Source: Micrococcales bacterium UBA7469
GTDB taxonomy: Bacteria > Actinomycetota > Actinomycetes > Actinomycetales > Microbacteriaceae
Reading direction: 5' to 3'
NCBI GenBank assembly: GCA_002479805.1
Contig: DLPB01000029.1
Coordinates: forward strand, 1 to 64,000
DNA: 64,000 nt
Numbering within the stretch: the first letter of the stretch is position 1; each line of letters opens with the position of its first letter. Both the position numbers and the translations under genes were made by a program. The notes under the pieces are model-generated. The model saw only the letters and a program-made list of their open reading frames with translations. It ran no database searches and was not told the origin of the DNA. Shown piece by piece: positions 7,821 through 16,035 of this stretch.

Positions 7821-8460
7821 CTAGGTTTCGAACCGAAGCTGGAACCTCGAGCCCAGCAGCTTCGTCATCGGCTGGGATTGGCTCACCGATTGTGGTGACA
7901 AACGGCACAATACCCGCCCAGGTGCCCTGGTTCAGGTCGCCTTCGTCGTCATCAACCTCGTTTACCGAAATCTTCACCGAACACTCATCCAGCGGCAGCG
8001 AAACGATCACGGTGGCAGCAAGCTCCTTTTTGGTGCTGGCGCGGACCTCGGCTACGCGGCCCGGAATCATGGCGTCACTGAGGGCATTTAGCGCTTCATC
8101 TTTTTTCTCATCGGAGACCAGCGATGCCCTACCAAATATCACGACCGAGCGGTAATGCATCCCGGAATTGAATGTCGACCGTGCCACCTTCAATGCGGTC
8201 AGGTCGGTAATCGAAACACAAACGTCTGGCTCGTTCTGCAACAAACGCATCAGTCTGGAGCCTGAGGAGCCGTGCAAATAGATGATGTCATCGACGCGCC
8301 CATAGGCCATCGGGATCACCAGCGGCTTACCGTCTTGAACCAGTGCGACGTGAGCAACCAGATTGCTGTCCAAGACCGAGTAGAGGTCACTGACCTCGTG
8401 GGAAGCCTTATATGAAATTCGATTGAGCTTGGTGCGCTCGGTGCCGCCTGGATTAGCCAT
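7807..8460 (-). CDS. Pyridoxamine 5'-phosphate oxidase-like flavin-binding protein
   Basis: 217 residues with a split-barrel fold of the flavin-nucleotide-binding, PNPOx-like class. Visible are VAHVALVQDGKPLVIPMAYGRVDDIIYLHGSSGSR, the typical strand pattern of the family, and CVSITDLTALKVARS with YRSVVIFGRASLV. It is the last gene of the minus-strand nucleoside operon, 9 bases after the PTS IIB gene, and its 3' end overlaps the convergent phosphomutase gene by 14 bases. The substrate is unknown; it lacks the features needed to call it true PdxH. A flavin or F420-linked reductase is possible. Confidence 0.8.
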   Translation of the reverse strand: MANPGGTERTKLNRISYKASHEVSDLYSVLDSNLVAHVALVQDGKPLVIPMAYGRVDDIIYLHGSSGSRLMRLLQNEPDVCVSITDLTALKVARSTFNSGMHYRSVVIFGRASLVSDEKKDEALNALSDAMIPGRVAEVRASTKKELAATVIVSLPLDECSVKISVNEVDDDEGDLNQGTWAGIVPFVTTIGEPIPADDEAAGLEVPASVRNLAKRP

Positions 8461-8469
8461 GGAAAAACA

Positions 8470-8742
8470 CTAGCTGAGTGCGGCGGATAGTTTCTGTGTT
8501 AGCTCTTCTAGGTTGAAGATGTTCTCGATTGGGATTACCTCGGATCGAATGCCCTGAATCTGATCTTTGAGCTCCGGGGTGATGAGCACTACTTGTGCCA
8601 AAGACTCACTCGCCATTGCGTCCGAGACCGAAACTGCCTGAACCTCAGCTTCGATGCCCAGGGTGGCCAATACTCGATCGGCATTGGATTTTAAAAGGAC
8701 CGAGGTGCCTATCCCGGCCCCGCAAACAGCGTAAATCTTCAC
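8470..8742 (-). CDS. PTS IIB subunit, ascorbate/galactitol-type
   Basis: 90 residues forming a single IIB domain. The N-terminal phosphate loop YAVCGAGIGTS puts the phosphorylated cysteine at residue 7, as in UlaB/GatB-class IIB proteins. GTG start at 8742, 16 bases downstream of the IIA gene. No membrane IIC gene (UlaA-type) adjoins it, which is unusual because IIB normally hands phosphate to sugar bound on IIC. It sits inside a nucleoside uptake and breakdown operon. EI and HPr are encoded 49 kb away in this window. It may work with a distant IIC, or have a regulatory task. Confidence 0.87.
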   Translation of the reverse strand: MKIYAVCGAGIGTSVLLKSNADRVLATLGIEAEVQAVSVSDAMASESLAQVVLITPELKDQIQGIRSEVIPIENIFNLEELTQKLSAALS

Positions 8743-8758
8743 AGTGCTATCTAACCAA

Positions 8759-9196
8759 CTACGCCGTCAATAAATTGCGAACAATTGTGAGATTCGGTTC
8801 ATTTAACAGAGTGTTCACATTTCCCGGCTTGCTCATTAGCTCGGCAAACTCTCCAAGCAGTGCAATGTGACTGGTGGAATCGACAGCACAAAATGCAAAT
8901 AGCAACTGCACCGGATCGTTTTGCGAGCCGGAGACAACCGGTGTCTGAAGTCGAAGAAGTGCGAAGCCGGTGGATTGAACATCTTCGTCTGGGGCAGCGT
9001 GCGCAATTGCGATGCCCGGTGCCACCACGAAGTAGGGACCGTGATCTTGATTCGCCTTCAGGACCCGGGCAAGATACCCGCCGGTTACTCTTTGATCCTG
9101 CTCCAAAAGGGCAACGGCAGCAGATACTGCCCCTTCCCAGTCGGTGATACCCGAGTGGTGAGCAATCGAATTTGGACCGAAGGCTTTAGCTAGCAC
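8759..9196 (-). CDS. PTS IIA subunit, mannitol/fructose/ascorbate-type
   Basis: 145 residues of the PTS EIIA type-2 fold. The conserved block VVAPGIAIAHAAPDEDV contains the phospho-accepting histidine at about residue 66. The GTG start shares one base with the TAG stop of the adenosine deaminase gene, indicating translational coupling. It should accept phosphate from HPr and pass it to the IIB encoded next. No IIC is present here. The neighbours (add, deoA, cdd, nucleoside ABC transporter) suggest that its role is tied to nucleoside or pentose use, but this is inference. Confidence 0.87.
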   Translation of the reverse strand: MLAKAFGPNSIAHHSGITDWEGAVSAAVALLEQDQRVTGGYLARVLKANQDHGPYFVVAPGIAIAHAAPDEDVQSTGFALLRLQTPVVSGSQNDPVQLLFAFCAVDSTSHIALLGEFAELMSKPGNVNTLLNEPNLTIVRNLLTA

Positions 9197-10278
9197 TAAC
9201 GCGCCTCTGCGAAACCCATCTCAATCATGTCCATCAGCTCTTCGCGCTCTGGCAGACCCTGGAAGGCAGCCTCGGCAGCATTGAGCTGGAACTGCTCTAG
9301 ATCTGCAATCGAGTAACCAAAGGTGTCAACCAAAATCTCAAGTTCCTTGGTCAAATTGGTTGCGCTCATCAAGCGGTTATCGGTGTTGACGGTGACCTTG
9401 AAACCGAGGTCGTAGAGGATGTCGAACGGGTGGTCAGCCATGCTGTCACCCAGCATCTCAAAGGCACCGGTCTGCAGGTTTGACGATGGTGAGGTCTCCA
9501 GCGCGATGCCGCGATCATGCACCCACTGCGCTACCGGTCCAAGCACCACCAGGTCGGTGTCGCCCTCGGTTCTGGAGAACATGATGTCTTCAACCAAGCG
9601 CACACCGTGACCAAGACGCAGGGCGCGACCAGAAACGATGGCATCGCGAATTGACTCAACGCCATCGGCTTCACCTGCGTGAACGGTGCAGGGGAAAAGC
9701 TCCTGGGCTAGGTAGTCGAAAGCTTCCTTGTGCAAATTCGGCATGAAGCCCTTCTCGGCTCCAGCAATATCAAAACCAACCACACCGGCATTGCGGTGAC
9801 GCACTGCCAGTTCGGCAATTTCCATCGCTCGGTTGGCGTGACGCATCGCGGTTACCAACTGCCCGGTGCGGATAAATCCACCGCGGTCTTCGATCTCAGC
9901 CATGCCGCGCTCGAGACCATCCTGAACCGCCTCAACCGTCTCATCGAGAGTCAGGCCCTTTGCCAGGTGCTGCTCTGGGGCCCAGCGCAGCTCGGCATAA
10001 ATCACATTCTCTGCGGCAAGGTCAAGCACTGCCTCGTAAGCCACTCGCTCCAAACCCGCTCGAGTCTGCATGACGGCCACGGTGTGGTCGAAGGTTTCGA
10101 GGTAGCGAACCAAAGAGCCAGAGTTCGCAGATTCAGCGAACCAGCGACCCAGGTCCAGTGCGTTGTTAGCTGGAAGTTCGTGACCGATCTCGGCTGCCAG
10201 CTCGATGATGGTCTGTGGTCTCAGCCCGCCATCTAGGTGATCGTGAAGAGAGATTTTTGGTAGGGCTTTGATGTCCAC
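9196..10278 (-). CDS. add: Adenosine deaminase
   Basis: 360 residues. Metal ligands lie in SLHDHLDGG at the N-terminus, TVHAGEADG in the middle (His, and the catalytic Glu in AGE), LGHGVRL, and the C-terminal VTVNTDNRLMS carrying the metal-binding Asp. It deaminates adenosine or deoxyadenosine to inosine or deoxyinosine, which PNP can then split. GTG start at 10278, 7 bases after the deoA stop. The operon order deoA-add matches that in M. tuberculosis but with cdd before deoA. The substrate could also be a modified adenosine or adenine, though residues fit adenosine deaminase. Confidence 0.92.
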   Translation of the reverse strand: MDIKALPKISLHDHLDGGLRPQTIIELAAEIGHELPANNALDLGRWFAESANSGSLVRYLETFDHTVAVMQTRAGLERVAYEAVLDLAAENVIYAELRWAPEQHLAKGLTLDETVEAVQDGLERGMAEIEDRGGFIRTGQLVTAMRHANRAMEIAELAVRHRNAGVVGFDIAGAEKGFMPNLHKEAFDYLAQELFPCTVHAGEADGVESIRDAIVSGRALRLGHGVRLVEDIMFSRTEGDTDLVVLGPVAQWVHDRGIALETSPSSNLQTGAFEMLGDSMADHPFDILYDLGFKVTVNTDNRLMSATNLTKELEILVDTFGYSIADLEQFQLNAAEAAFQGLPEREELMDMIEMGFAEAR

Positions 10279-10285
10279 TTAGTTC

Positions 10286-11563
10286 CTAACTGATTCTGCC
10301 GAGGATGAGCTTACGCTCCGCGACCGGCAAGGCCGAAATTTCAACCGCTGCGCTGGCAAGTTCAATGGCTCGCTCGAACTTTTCCTCGGTGTCGGTGAAT
10401 AGCGTCATCAGCGGCTGACCAGCCTCGACGTGACTGCCAATTTGCACCGCTAGCTCAATACCAGCACCAAACTGCACGGAATCCTCCTTGCGCTCACGAC
10501 CGGCACCCAGCCTCCAGGAGGCAACCCCGACATCAAGTGCATCGAGCCTGGATACAAAACCAGATTCGGTTGCCAGGATTTGGTGGGAGTGCTTTGCCTT
10601 CGGAAGCTCTGCATCAGGGTTACCGCCCTGGGCCGAGATCATCTGGCGCCACTTGTCCATAGCCTTACCATTGCGAAGATTCTCGCTAGGGTCAACTCCG
10701 TGCACACCAGCTTGGTTCAGCATCTCCTTGGCAAGCTCAACGGTCAGCTCAACCACATCTTTCGGACCGCCGCCGGCTAGCACCTCGACGGACTCCTCAA
10801 CCTCAAGCGCATTGCCGATCTTGAGTCCGAGTGGGGTCGACATATCCGTGAGCAAGGCTGCGGTGTTCACTCCGGCATCTTGACCGAGCTGAACCAGGGT
10901 CTGGGCTAGTTCTGTAGCGCGGTCCAAGGTCTTCATAAATGCACCAGAGCCAACCTTGACATCCAGCACCAGGGCAGCGGTGCCCTCGGCGATCTTTTTG
11001 CTCATGATTGAGGATGCGATCAGCGGAATCGCCTCAACCGTGCCGGTGACATCGCGCAGCGAATAGAGCTTTCTGTCAGCCGGTGCCAAACCGGAACCCG
11101 CAGCACAAATCACTGCCCCAACTTCTGCCAGCTGGGAATACAGCTCCGTGTTGGAAAGACTCGCGTGCCAACCGGGGATTGCCTCCAGCTTGTCGAGCGT
11201 GCCGCCGGTGTGGCCCAGGCCTCGGCCAGAAAGCTGCGGCACGGCCACGCCGTAGGAGGCAACTAGCGGAGCCAACGGCAGCGTGATCTTGTCGCCGACA
11301 CCACCGGTTGAGTGCTTATCCGCGGTCGGCATCGAAAGGCCGGTGAACTCCAATCGCTCTCCGGAGTCGATCATCGCGAGCGTAAGGTCCTTGATCTCGC
11401 GGCGGTTCATGCCATTTAGCAAAATTGCCATCGCCATCGCTGACATCTGCTCGTCGGCAACCACGCCCGAGGTGTAGTTGGCAACCAGCCAGCGGATCTC
11501 CTCGGTGGAGAGCTCAAATCGCTCGCGCTTTTTGATGATTAGTTCGACTGCGGAAAAGCTCAC
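10286..11563 (-). CDS. deoA: Thymidine / pyrimidine-nucleoside phosphorylase
   Basis: 425 residues with the N-terminal helical domain (LIIKKRERFELSTEEI), the phosphate-binding block DKHSTGGVGDK, and SGRGLGHTGGTLDKLEAIPG, the family signature. The C-terminal alpha/beta domain is complete. It cleaves thymidine or deoxyuridine with phosphate to base and deoxyribose 1-phosphate. The GTG start overlaps the cdd stop (GTGA), so the two are translationally coupled. Cytidine deaminase upstream would supply its uridine-type substrates. Whether it prefers thymidine or also takes uridine is unresolved. Confidence 0.93.
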   Translation of the reverse strand: MSFSAVELIIKKRERFELSTEEIRWLVANYTSGVVADEQMSAMAMAILLNGMNRREIKDLTLAMIDSGERLEFTGLSMPTADKHSTGGVGDKITLPLAPLVASYGVAVPQLSGRGLGHTGGTLDKLEAIPGWHASLSNTELYSQLAEVGAVICAAGSGLAPADRKLYSLRDVTGTVEAIPLIASSIMSKKIAEGTAALVLDVKVGSGAFMKTLDRATELAQTLVQLGQDAGVNTAALLTDMSTPLGLKIGNALEVEESVEVLAGGGPKDVVELTVELAKEMLNQAGVHGVDPSENLRNGKAMDKWRQMISAQGGNPDAELPKAKHSHQILATESGFVSRLDALDVGVASWRLGAGRERKEDSVQFGAGIELAVQIGSHVEAGQPLMTLFTDTEEKFERAIELASAAVEISALPVAERKLILGRIS

Positions 11564-11952
11564 TTCTGCTCCAGGTGTTCAGGCCCGAAGGCATCGGGTA
11601 ATACTTCATAGATGGTCTTGATGCCCGAAACGGTGTCGAGCAACATGCCAGGGGCGTGGTGTTCATAAAGCAGCTGTCGGCACCGACCGCAGGGCATCAG
11701 AGTATTACCGGCGCCATCGACACATGAGAATGCCACTAACTTGCCGCCACCGGTGCGATAAAGCTCACTAACCAGCGAACATTCGGCACAAAGCCCAACT
11801 CCGTAGGAAGCGTTCTCAACATTGCATCCCGAGATGATTTCGCCCTTGTCAGTCAGAGCAGCAGCCCCGACCGGAAAGTTCGAATATGGCGCGTAAGCCT
11901 TTTTCATGGCAAGAGTGGCTTCAGCCTTCAGTGCTGCCCAATCGATTTCCAC
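11560..11952 (-). CDS. cdd: Cytidine deaminase
   Basis: 130 residues, the short homotetrameric class. The zinc site is formed by CNVENASYGVGLCAE (Cys and catalytic Glu) and PCGRCRQLL (two Cys). It converts cytidine and deoxycytidine to uridine and deoxyuridine. GTG start at 11952, 2 bases after the stop of the permease gene, and GTGA overlap with deoA. It is the first enzyme after the transporter in the nucleoside operon. Confidence 0.95.
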   Translation of the reverse strand: MEIDWAALKAEATLAMKKAYAPYSNFPVGAAALTDKGEIISGCNVENASYGVGLCAECSLVSELYRTGGGKLVAFSCVDGAGNTLMPCGRCRQLLYEHHAPGMLLDTVSGIKTIYEVLPDAFGPEHLEQK

Positions 11953-11954
11953 AA

Positions 11955-13223
11955 CTACCCCTTCACGTAAGGGATGGCAAGGGACTTCGGAGGCCTGGAC
12001 TGACCAACGAAACCAACCACCGCGATGATGGTGACGATGTAGGGAACCATCGTGATGAAGTCCGTTGGAATACCGGGGCTAACCTGGTTTGCCCAAACGC
12101 GCAAGATGATGGAGAAGCCGAACAGTAGCGCTGCCAGTGCCGCCGAGATAGGGTGCCAGCGACCAAGGATCACAACCGCCAATGCGATAAATCCAAAGCC
12201 TCCGGACATTTCGCGACCAAATGCACCGGCGTTACCGATGGTCAGCGCAGCTCCGCCCAAACCAGCGATTGCACCACCGACGGTTACCCACCAGAAGCGC
12301 GTGCGACTGACGTTTACACCGACGGTGTCGGCAGCCAGCGGGTGCTCTCCAACCGCCCTGGCGCGAAGGCCAAGCTTGGTCTTGAACAACACGAACCACA
12401 GAGCAGGCACGATCAAAAGTGCTGCGAAGACAGTGATGCGGTTTTCGAACAGCACCGGACCGATGACCGGAATATCGCTCAGCAGCGGAATCTTTACGAT
12501 GTCCAAGGTGCCCGGGAAGTTCACGTTCTCACCGTCCTCGGTCAGCCACTGCTGGTAGAGGAAGTTGGTAATACCGATCACCAACACGTTCAGCACCACA
12601 CCAACGATGATTTGCTGGGCCAGGAACTTGATGGCGAATACTGCCAAGACCATGCTCATCAGCGATGCTGTGAACATCGCAGCGAAGATACCCAGGGCAA
12701 AGCTATCGGTGATGCTGGAAACTACGGCAGCCATAAATGCTCCGGTCAGCAGCTGACCCTCAATCGCGATGTTAGTGATTCCACTGCGCTCGCTCATCAC
12801 TCCGGCCATTGCGCCGAGCATGATTGGCACAGCCAATACCAACGCGGTGCCGGCGATAAACACCACCGGAACGGTGTTGTCGGCAGCCAACCAGCCAAGT
12901 AGCGCAGTTACTCCAACAAATCCATAAATTGAGGCCAACCAAATTGGGGTTTGCTTGTTTCTGAGTGCTAGGCCTAGCGAAACCAATGCAACCAAGAGCA
13001 TCAGCACACCGGAAATAAGCCCCAGCTGCTGCGATGCGATTTCAAAAGCTGGCAGCTGTACTGCATCTTCCTTCCGGGTTAGCTCGAAGGTGGTTAGTCC
13101 ACTGCGACCGGTAAGGCCAAAGAAATACAGCACAATCAGGCCGATTACGCTCATCACAATGGGAGCTTTGAAACCAACTCGCTCTTCGCTATTGATTCCG
13201 GCAACGGGTTTTAGCCAACTCAT
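11955..13223 (-). CDS. Nucleoside ABC transporter permease (BMP-type system, subunit 2)
   Basis: 422-residue integral membrane protein of the BPD_transp_2 family, with about ten hydrophobic helices and the coupling-region sequence SRTRFWWVTVGGAIAGLGGAALTIG. MLGAMAGVMSERSGITNIAIEGQLL matches NupQ/YufQ-like permeases. The 5' end overlaps the previous permease by 4 bases. With the second permease, the dual ATPase and the BMP lipoprotein it forms a complete ABC importer. Location next to cdd, deoA and add supports nucleosides as the substrate. Confidence 0.9.
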   Translation of the reverse strand: MSWLKPVAGINSEERVGFKAPIVMSVIGLIVLYFFGLTGRSGLTTFELTRKEDAVQLPAFEIASQQLGLISGVLMLLVALVSLGLALRNKQTPIWLASIYGFVGVTALLGWLAADNTVPVVFIAGTALVLAVPIMLGAMAGVMSERSGITNIAIEGQLLTGAFMAAVVSSITDSFALGIFAAMFTASLMSMVLAVFAIKFLAQQIIVGVVLNVLVIGITNFLYQQWLTEDGENVNFPGTLDIVKIPLLSDIPVIGPVLFENRITVFAALLIVPALWFVLFKTKLGLRARAVGEHPLAADTVGVNVSRTRFWWVTVGGAIAGLGGAALTIGNAGAFGREMSGGFGFIALAVVILGRWHPISAALAALLFGFSIILRVWANQVSPGIPTDFITMVPYIVTIIAVVGFVGQSRPPKSLAIPYVKG

Positions 13224-14443
13224 TTGGCACCACCTTTCCCAAAGAGTCGATCTCGAATTGCGCCGAGAGCGTTGGTGGTCTGCGGCTTTGGCAATCCAAA
13301 AATCGCCCTAATCAGCGGTGGGGCTGCGATAAACAGCACAATCGCTCCCTGAACAATGCCAAGCACCTCAGGAGAGACTCCGATCACCTGCATCGCAGGG
13401 GCGCCGGCCTTGAAGGCACCGAACAGCAGGCCGGCCAGCAAAATACCCGGAGCCGAGGATCCACCCAAAAGCGCCACTGTGATGGCATCGAAACCAATGC
13501 CGGCATGCGAGCTTGGAGTGACTCCAATTGCAGTTCCCAGCGCCTGGTTAGCCGCCGCAACACCTACGAAGGCGGCCGAAAGCGCCATGGCCAAAATGTA
13601 GGTTCGGTTTACGTTGATACCGGCGGTCTTTGCGGCATCCGGATTGAAGCCAACCATGCGAAGTCGGTATCCGATGGTTGAGCGCTCCATTAGCCACCAG
13701 TAGACGACAACTGCGGCGATTGCGATCACCAGACCCCAGTGCAGTGAATATTCATCACCGAAGAGCTTCGGGAACTGCGCGGTGACCGCGGCCGGGTCAG
13801 CCTTCGGGTTACCGGTGGCGCGCTCCTCCTGCAAAAGCAGTGGGTCACGCATCAAGAAGGTAAAGAAATACAGGGCAATGTAATTGAGCATGATCGTCAA
13901 AATCACCTCATGAGCGCCGGTTCTAGCCTTTAGGAAACCAACCAAAGCTCCCAAAAGCATCGCTCCCAAGATTCCTGCGATCAACGCAACGAAGCTGTGC
14001 AGCACAATTGGCAATTCGATACGGGTTGCAACCCAGGTGGCAAAGATCATTCCAAAAATCAACTGGCCAGTGCCACCGATGTTGAATAGTCCGACTCGGA
14101 AGGCCAAGCCAATGCCAAGTCCCGCTGCGATCAGTGGCGCACCCAACCGCAGGGTCTCAGTTAGTGGTCTAAAGGCCTTGACGATGTCCTCGGCTTCGGC
14201 GTTGTAGATAGAGCCCTTGAACAAAGCGCCGTAACCATCGCTCACCACGCTCCAAGCAGCGCCCAGTGAGTCTTGGGGACGGGAGAAGAAGTAGCTCAGA
14301 CCCTCGAGAAACTCTTTGTTAGAGCCAATCATGAACATGGCTCCGACCAAGAACCCGAGAATCACCGAAAGCACCGTGCGGGTTAGCCCGCCGGCCAAAA
14401 TCTCTTTGACGGCCTGACTCAGTCTCGCCTCTGGATTACTCAT
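13220..14443 (-). CDS. Nucleoside ABC transporter permease (BMP-type system, subunit 1)
   Basis: 407-residue BPD_transp_2 permease with about nine to ten membrane segments. FRVGLFNIGGTGQLIFG and ARTGAHEVILTIMLNYIALY are the conserved segments of NupP/YufP-like proteins. It overlaps both neighbours by 4 bases (ATPase upstream, second permease downstream), so all three are coupled. A hydrophilic loop at about residues 200-230 (EERATGNPKADPAAVTAQ) is presumably extracytoplasmic. Confidence 0.9.
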   Translation of the reverse strand: MSNPEARLSQAVKEILAGGLTRTVLSVILGFLVGAMFMIGSNKEFLEGLSYFFSRPQDSLGAAWSVVSDGYGALFKGSIYNAEAEDIVKAFRPLTETLRLGAPLIAAGLGIGLAFRVGLFNIGGTGQLIFGMIFATWVATRIELPIVLHSFVALIAGILGAMLLGALVGFLKARTGAHEVILTIMLNYIALYFFTFLMRDPLLLQEERATGNPKADPAAVTAQFPKLFGDEYSLHWGLVIAIAAVVVYWWLMERSTIGYRLRMVGFNPDAAKTAGINVNRTYILAMALSAAFVGVAAANQALGTAIGVTPSSHAGIGFDAITVALLGGSSAPGILLAGLLFGAFKAGAPAMQVIGVSPEVLGIVQGAIVLFIAAPPLIRAIFGLPKPQTTNALGAIRDRLFGKGGAK

Positions 14444-15948
14444 GCTGCGACTCCCGCCATCATCTTGCCCAATTGCTCCCTGGAGGTCTCTGGGCCAACA
14501 ATTCCAACGATCTGACCGCGATACATAACCGCGATACGGTCAGCCAGCGCCAATACTTCGTCAAGTTCGGTGGAAATCAATATCACTGCCTTGCCGGCAT
14601 CTCGCTCAGCCACCAGCTGCTCGTGGATGAACTCGATGGAGCCCACATCCACGCCTCGGGTTGGCTGAGATGCGATTAGCAGGTCGACATCGCGGTGAAG
14701 CTCGCGGGCGACCACGACTTTCTGCTGATTACCTCCGGAGAGCTTGCCGGCGAGGTGGTCGGCCGAGGGAGTTCGAACGTCGAAGCGCTCAACCAATTCG
14801 CGAGCAATCTTCTTGCGAGCGGCAAAGTTGATGTTCAGCCCCTTGGTGAATACCGACTTGTAGGAGGCATCGAGCATCAGGTTTTCAGCAATGGTGAACT
14901 CTGAAACCAGGCCGTCTTTCTTGCGGTCCTCCGGAATAAAGCCCACGCCAGACTCCAGCACGTCGCGCACTGAGGCCTGAGACTTCCGATACTGGTCTTT
15001 GATGGCAATCGCACCGCTGCCCTTGATGACCGGGCGCAATCCTAAAATCGCCTCCGCCAATTCGGTTTGGCCGTTGCCCTGAACTCCAGCGATAGCCAAA
15101 ATCTCACCGCGCTGAACTATAAAGCTTACGCCGTTGACCGCTCTTTGATTGCGGTCATCGAGGACCGAGATGTTCTCAACCCGCAGCACCTCTTCCCCCG
15201 GCGTCGCTTGGCGCTTTTTGACAGTCAGGTCAACTTCGCGACCCACCATCAAAGAGGCAAGCTCCGAGGTTGATGCCTCGGGGGATGCGTCACCGACCAC
15301 CTGGCCCAGGCGGATTACCGTGATCTTGTCGGCTACTTCCTTAACCTCGCGAAGCTTGTGGGTGATGAAGACAATTGAAGTTCCGGACTTTGCCAGCTGC
15401 CGCATGATGGCCATCAGTTCATCGGTTTCCTGAGGGGTAAGCACTGCGGTTGGTTCATCGAGCACCAAAACCTTGGCATCCCTAGAGAGCGCCTTGATGA
15501 TTTCTACTCGCTGCTGGACGCCAACCGGCAAATCTTCTACCAGTGCGTCGGGATCAACATTGAAGCCAAAGCGGTCGGAAATCTCGACAACGCGCTTTCT
15601 AGCTTCAGCAAGATTTAGGGTGCCTAAAGCGGAGGTTGGTTCGTTGCCGAGGGCAACGTTTTCGGCAACAGTAAAAACTGGGATGAGCATAAAGTGCTGG
15701 TGAACCATGCCAATACCGGCAGCCATGGCATCGCCGGGACCGGCGAACTTCTGGACTTGGTCATCCAGCAGAATCTCTCCCTCATCGGCTTGGTACAGGC
15801 CGTAGAGAACATTCATCAGGGTCGACTTGCCCGCGCCATTTTCACCCAAAAGGGCGTGGATCTCACCTGATTGAACAACCAGGTTGATCGAGTTATTGGC
15901 CACCAGTTGGCCAAAGCGCTTGGTAATGCCGCGCAGTTCTAATTTCAC
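14440..15948 (-). CDS. Nucleoside ABC transporter ATP-binding protein (two ATPase domains)
   Basis: 502 residues with two ABC ATPase halves, as in ribose/nucleoside importers. Half one has Walker A GENGAGKST, VGVQQRVEIIKAL as a variant signature, and Walker B VLVLDEPTAVL. Half two has the degenerate GVQGNGQTE, signature LSGGNQQKVVVAREL, and LLIASQPTRGVD in which the usual LDE(P) glutamate is absent. This asymmetry is normal for the family. GTG start at 15948 preceded by AAGGAG. A strong hairpin terminator lies between this gene and the upstream binding-protein gene, suggesting lower expression than the lipoprotein. Confidence 0.92.
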   Translation of the reverse strand: MKLELRGITKRFGQLVANNSINLVVQSGEIHALLGENGAGKSTLMNVLYGLYQADEGEILLDDQVQKFAGPGDAMAAGIGMVHQHFMLIPVFTVAENVALGNEPTSALGTLNLAEARKRVVEISDRFGFNVDPDALVEDLPVGVQQRVEIIKALSRDAKVLVLDEPTAVLTPQETDELMAIMRQLAKSGTSIVFITHKLREVKEVADKITVIRLGQVVGDASPEASTSELASLMVGREVDLTVKKRQATPGEEVLRVENISVLDDRNQRAVNGVSFIVQRGEILAIAGVQGNGQTELAEAILGLRPVIKGSGAIAIKDQYRKSQASVRDVLESGVGFIPEDRKKDGLVSEFTIAENLMLDASYKSVFTKGLNINFAARKKIARELVERFDVRTPSADHLAGKLSGGNQQKVVVARELHRDVDLLIASQPTRGVDVGSIEFIHEQLVAERDAGKAVILISTELDEVLALADRIAVMYRGQIVGIVGPETSREQLGKMMAGVAA

Positions 15949-15984
15949 TTTGCACTCCTTCGTGCTGCCCTACTATTCTGCCAA

Positions 15985-16026
15985 AAAAACTAAGGGCCGC
16001 AGATTACTCTGCGGCCCTTAGTTTTT
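15985..16026 (-). terminator. Rho-independent hairpin inside the nucleoside operon
   Basis: A perfect 19-base inverted repeat (15985-16003 and 16008-16026) with a 4-base loop and GC-rich core GGGCCGCAGA, followed on the minus strand by a T run that extends to 15983. It begins 10 bases after the stop of the BMP lipoprotein gene and ends 37 bases before the ATPase start. Partial termination here would give an excess of binding protein over the membrane complex. The symmetrical flanking A and T runs mean it could act in either direction. Confidence 0.88.
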
Positions 16027-16035
16027 GATACTGAA

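Noticed and set aside
12153..12902. A 249-codon plus-strand open frame opposite the nucleoside permease
   Set aside because: Composition is Gln/His/Asp-rich as expected of an antisense frame of a hydrophobic gene, with no ribosome binding site or family motif; the minus-strand permease is clear.
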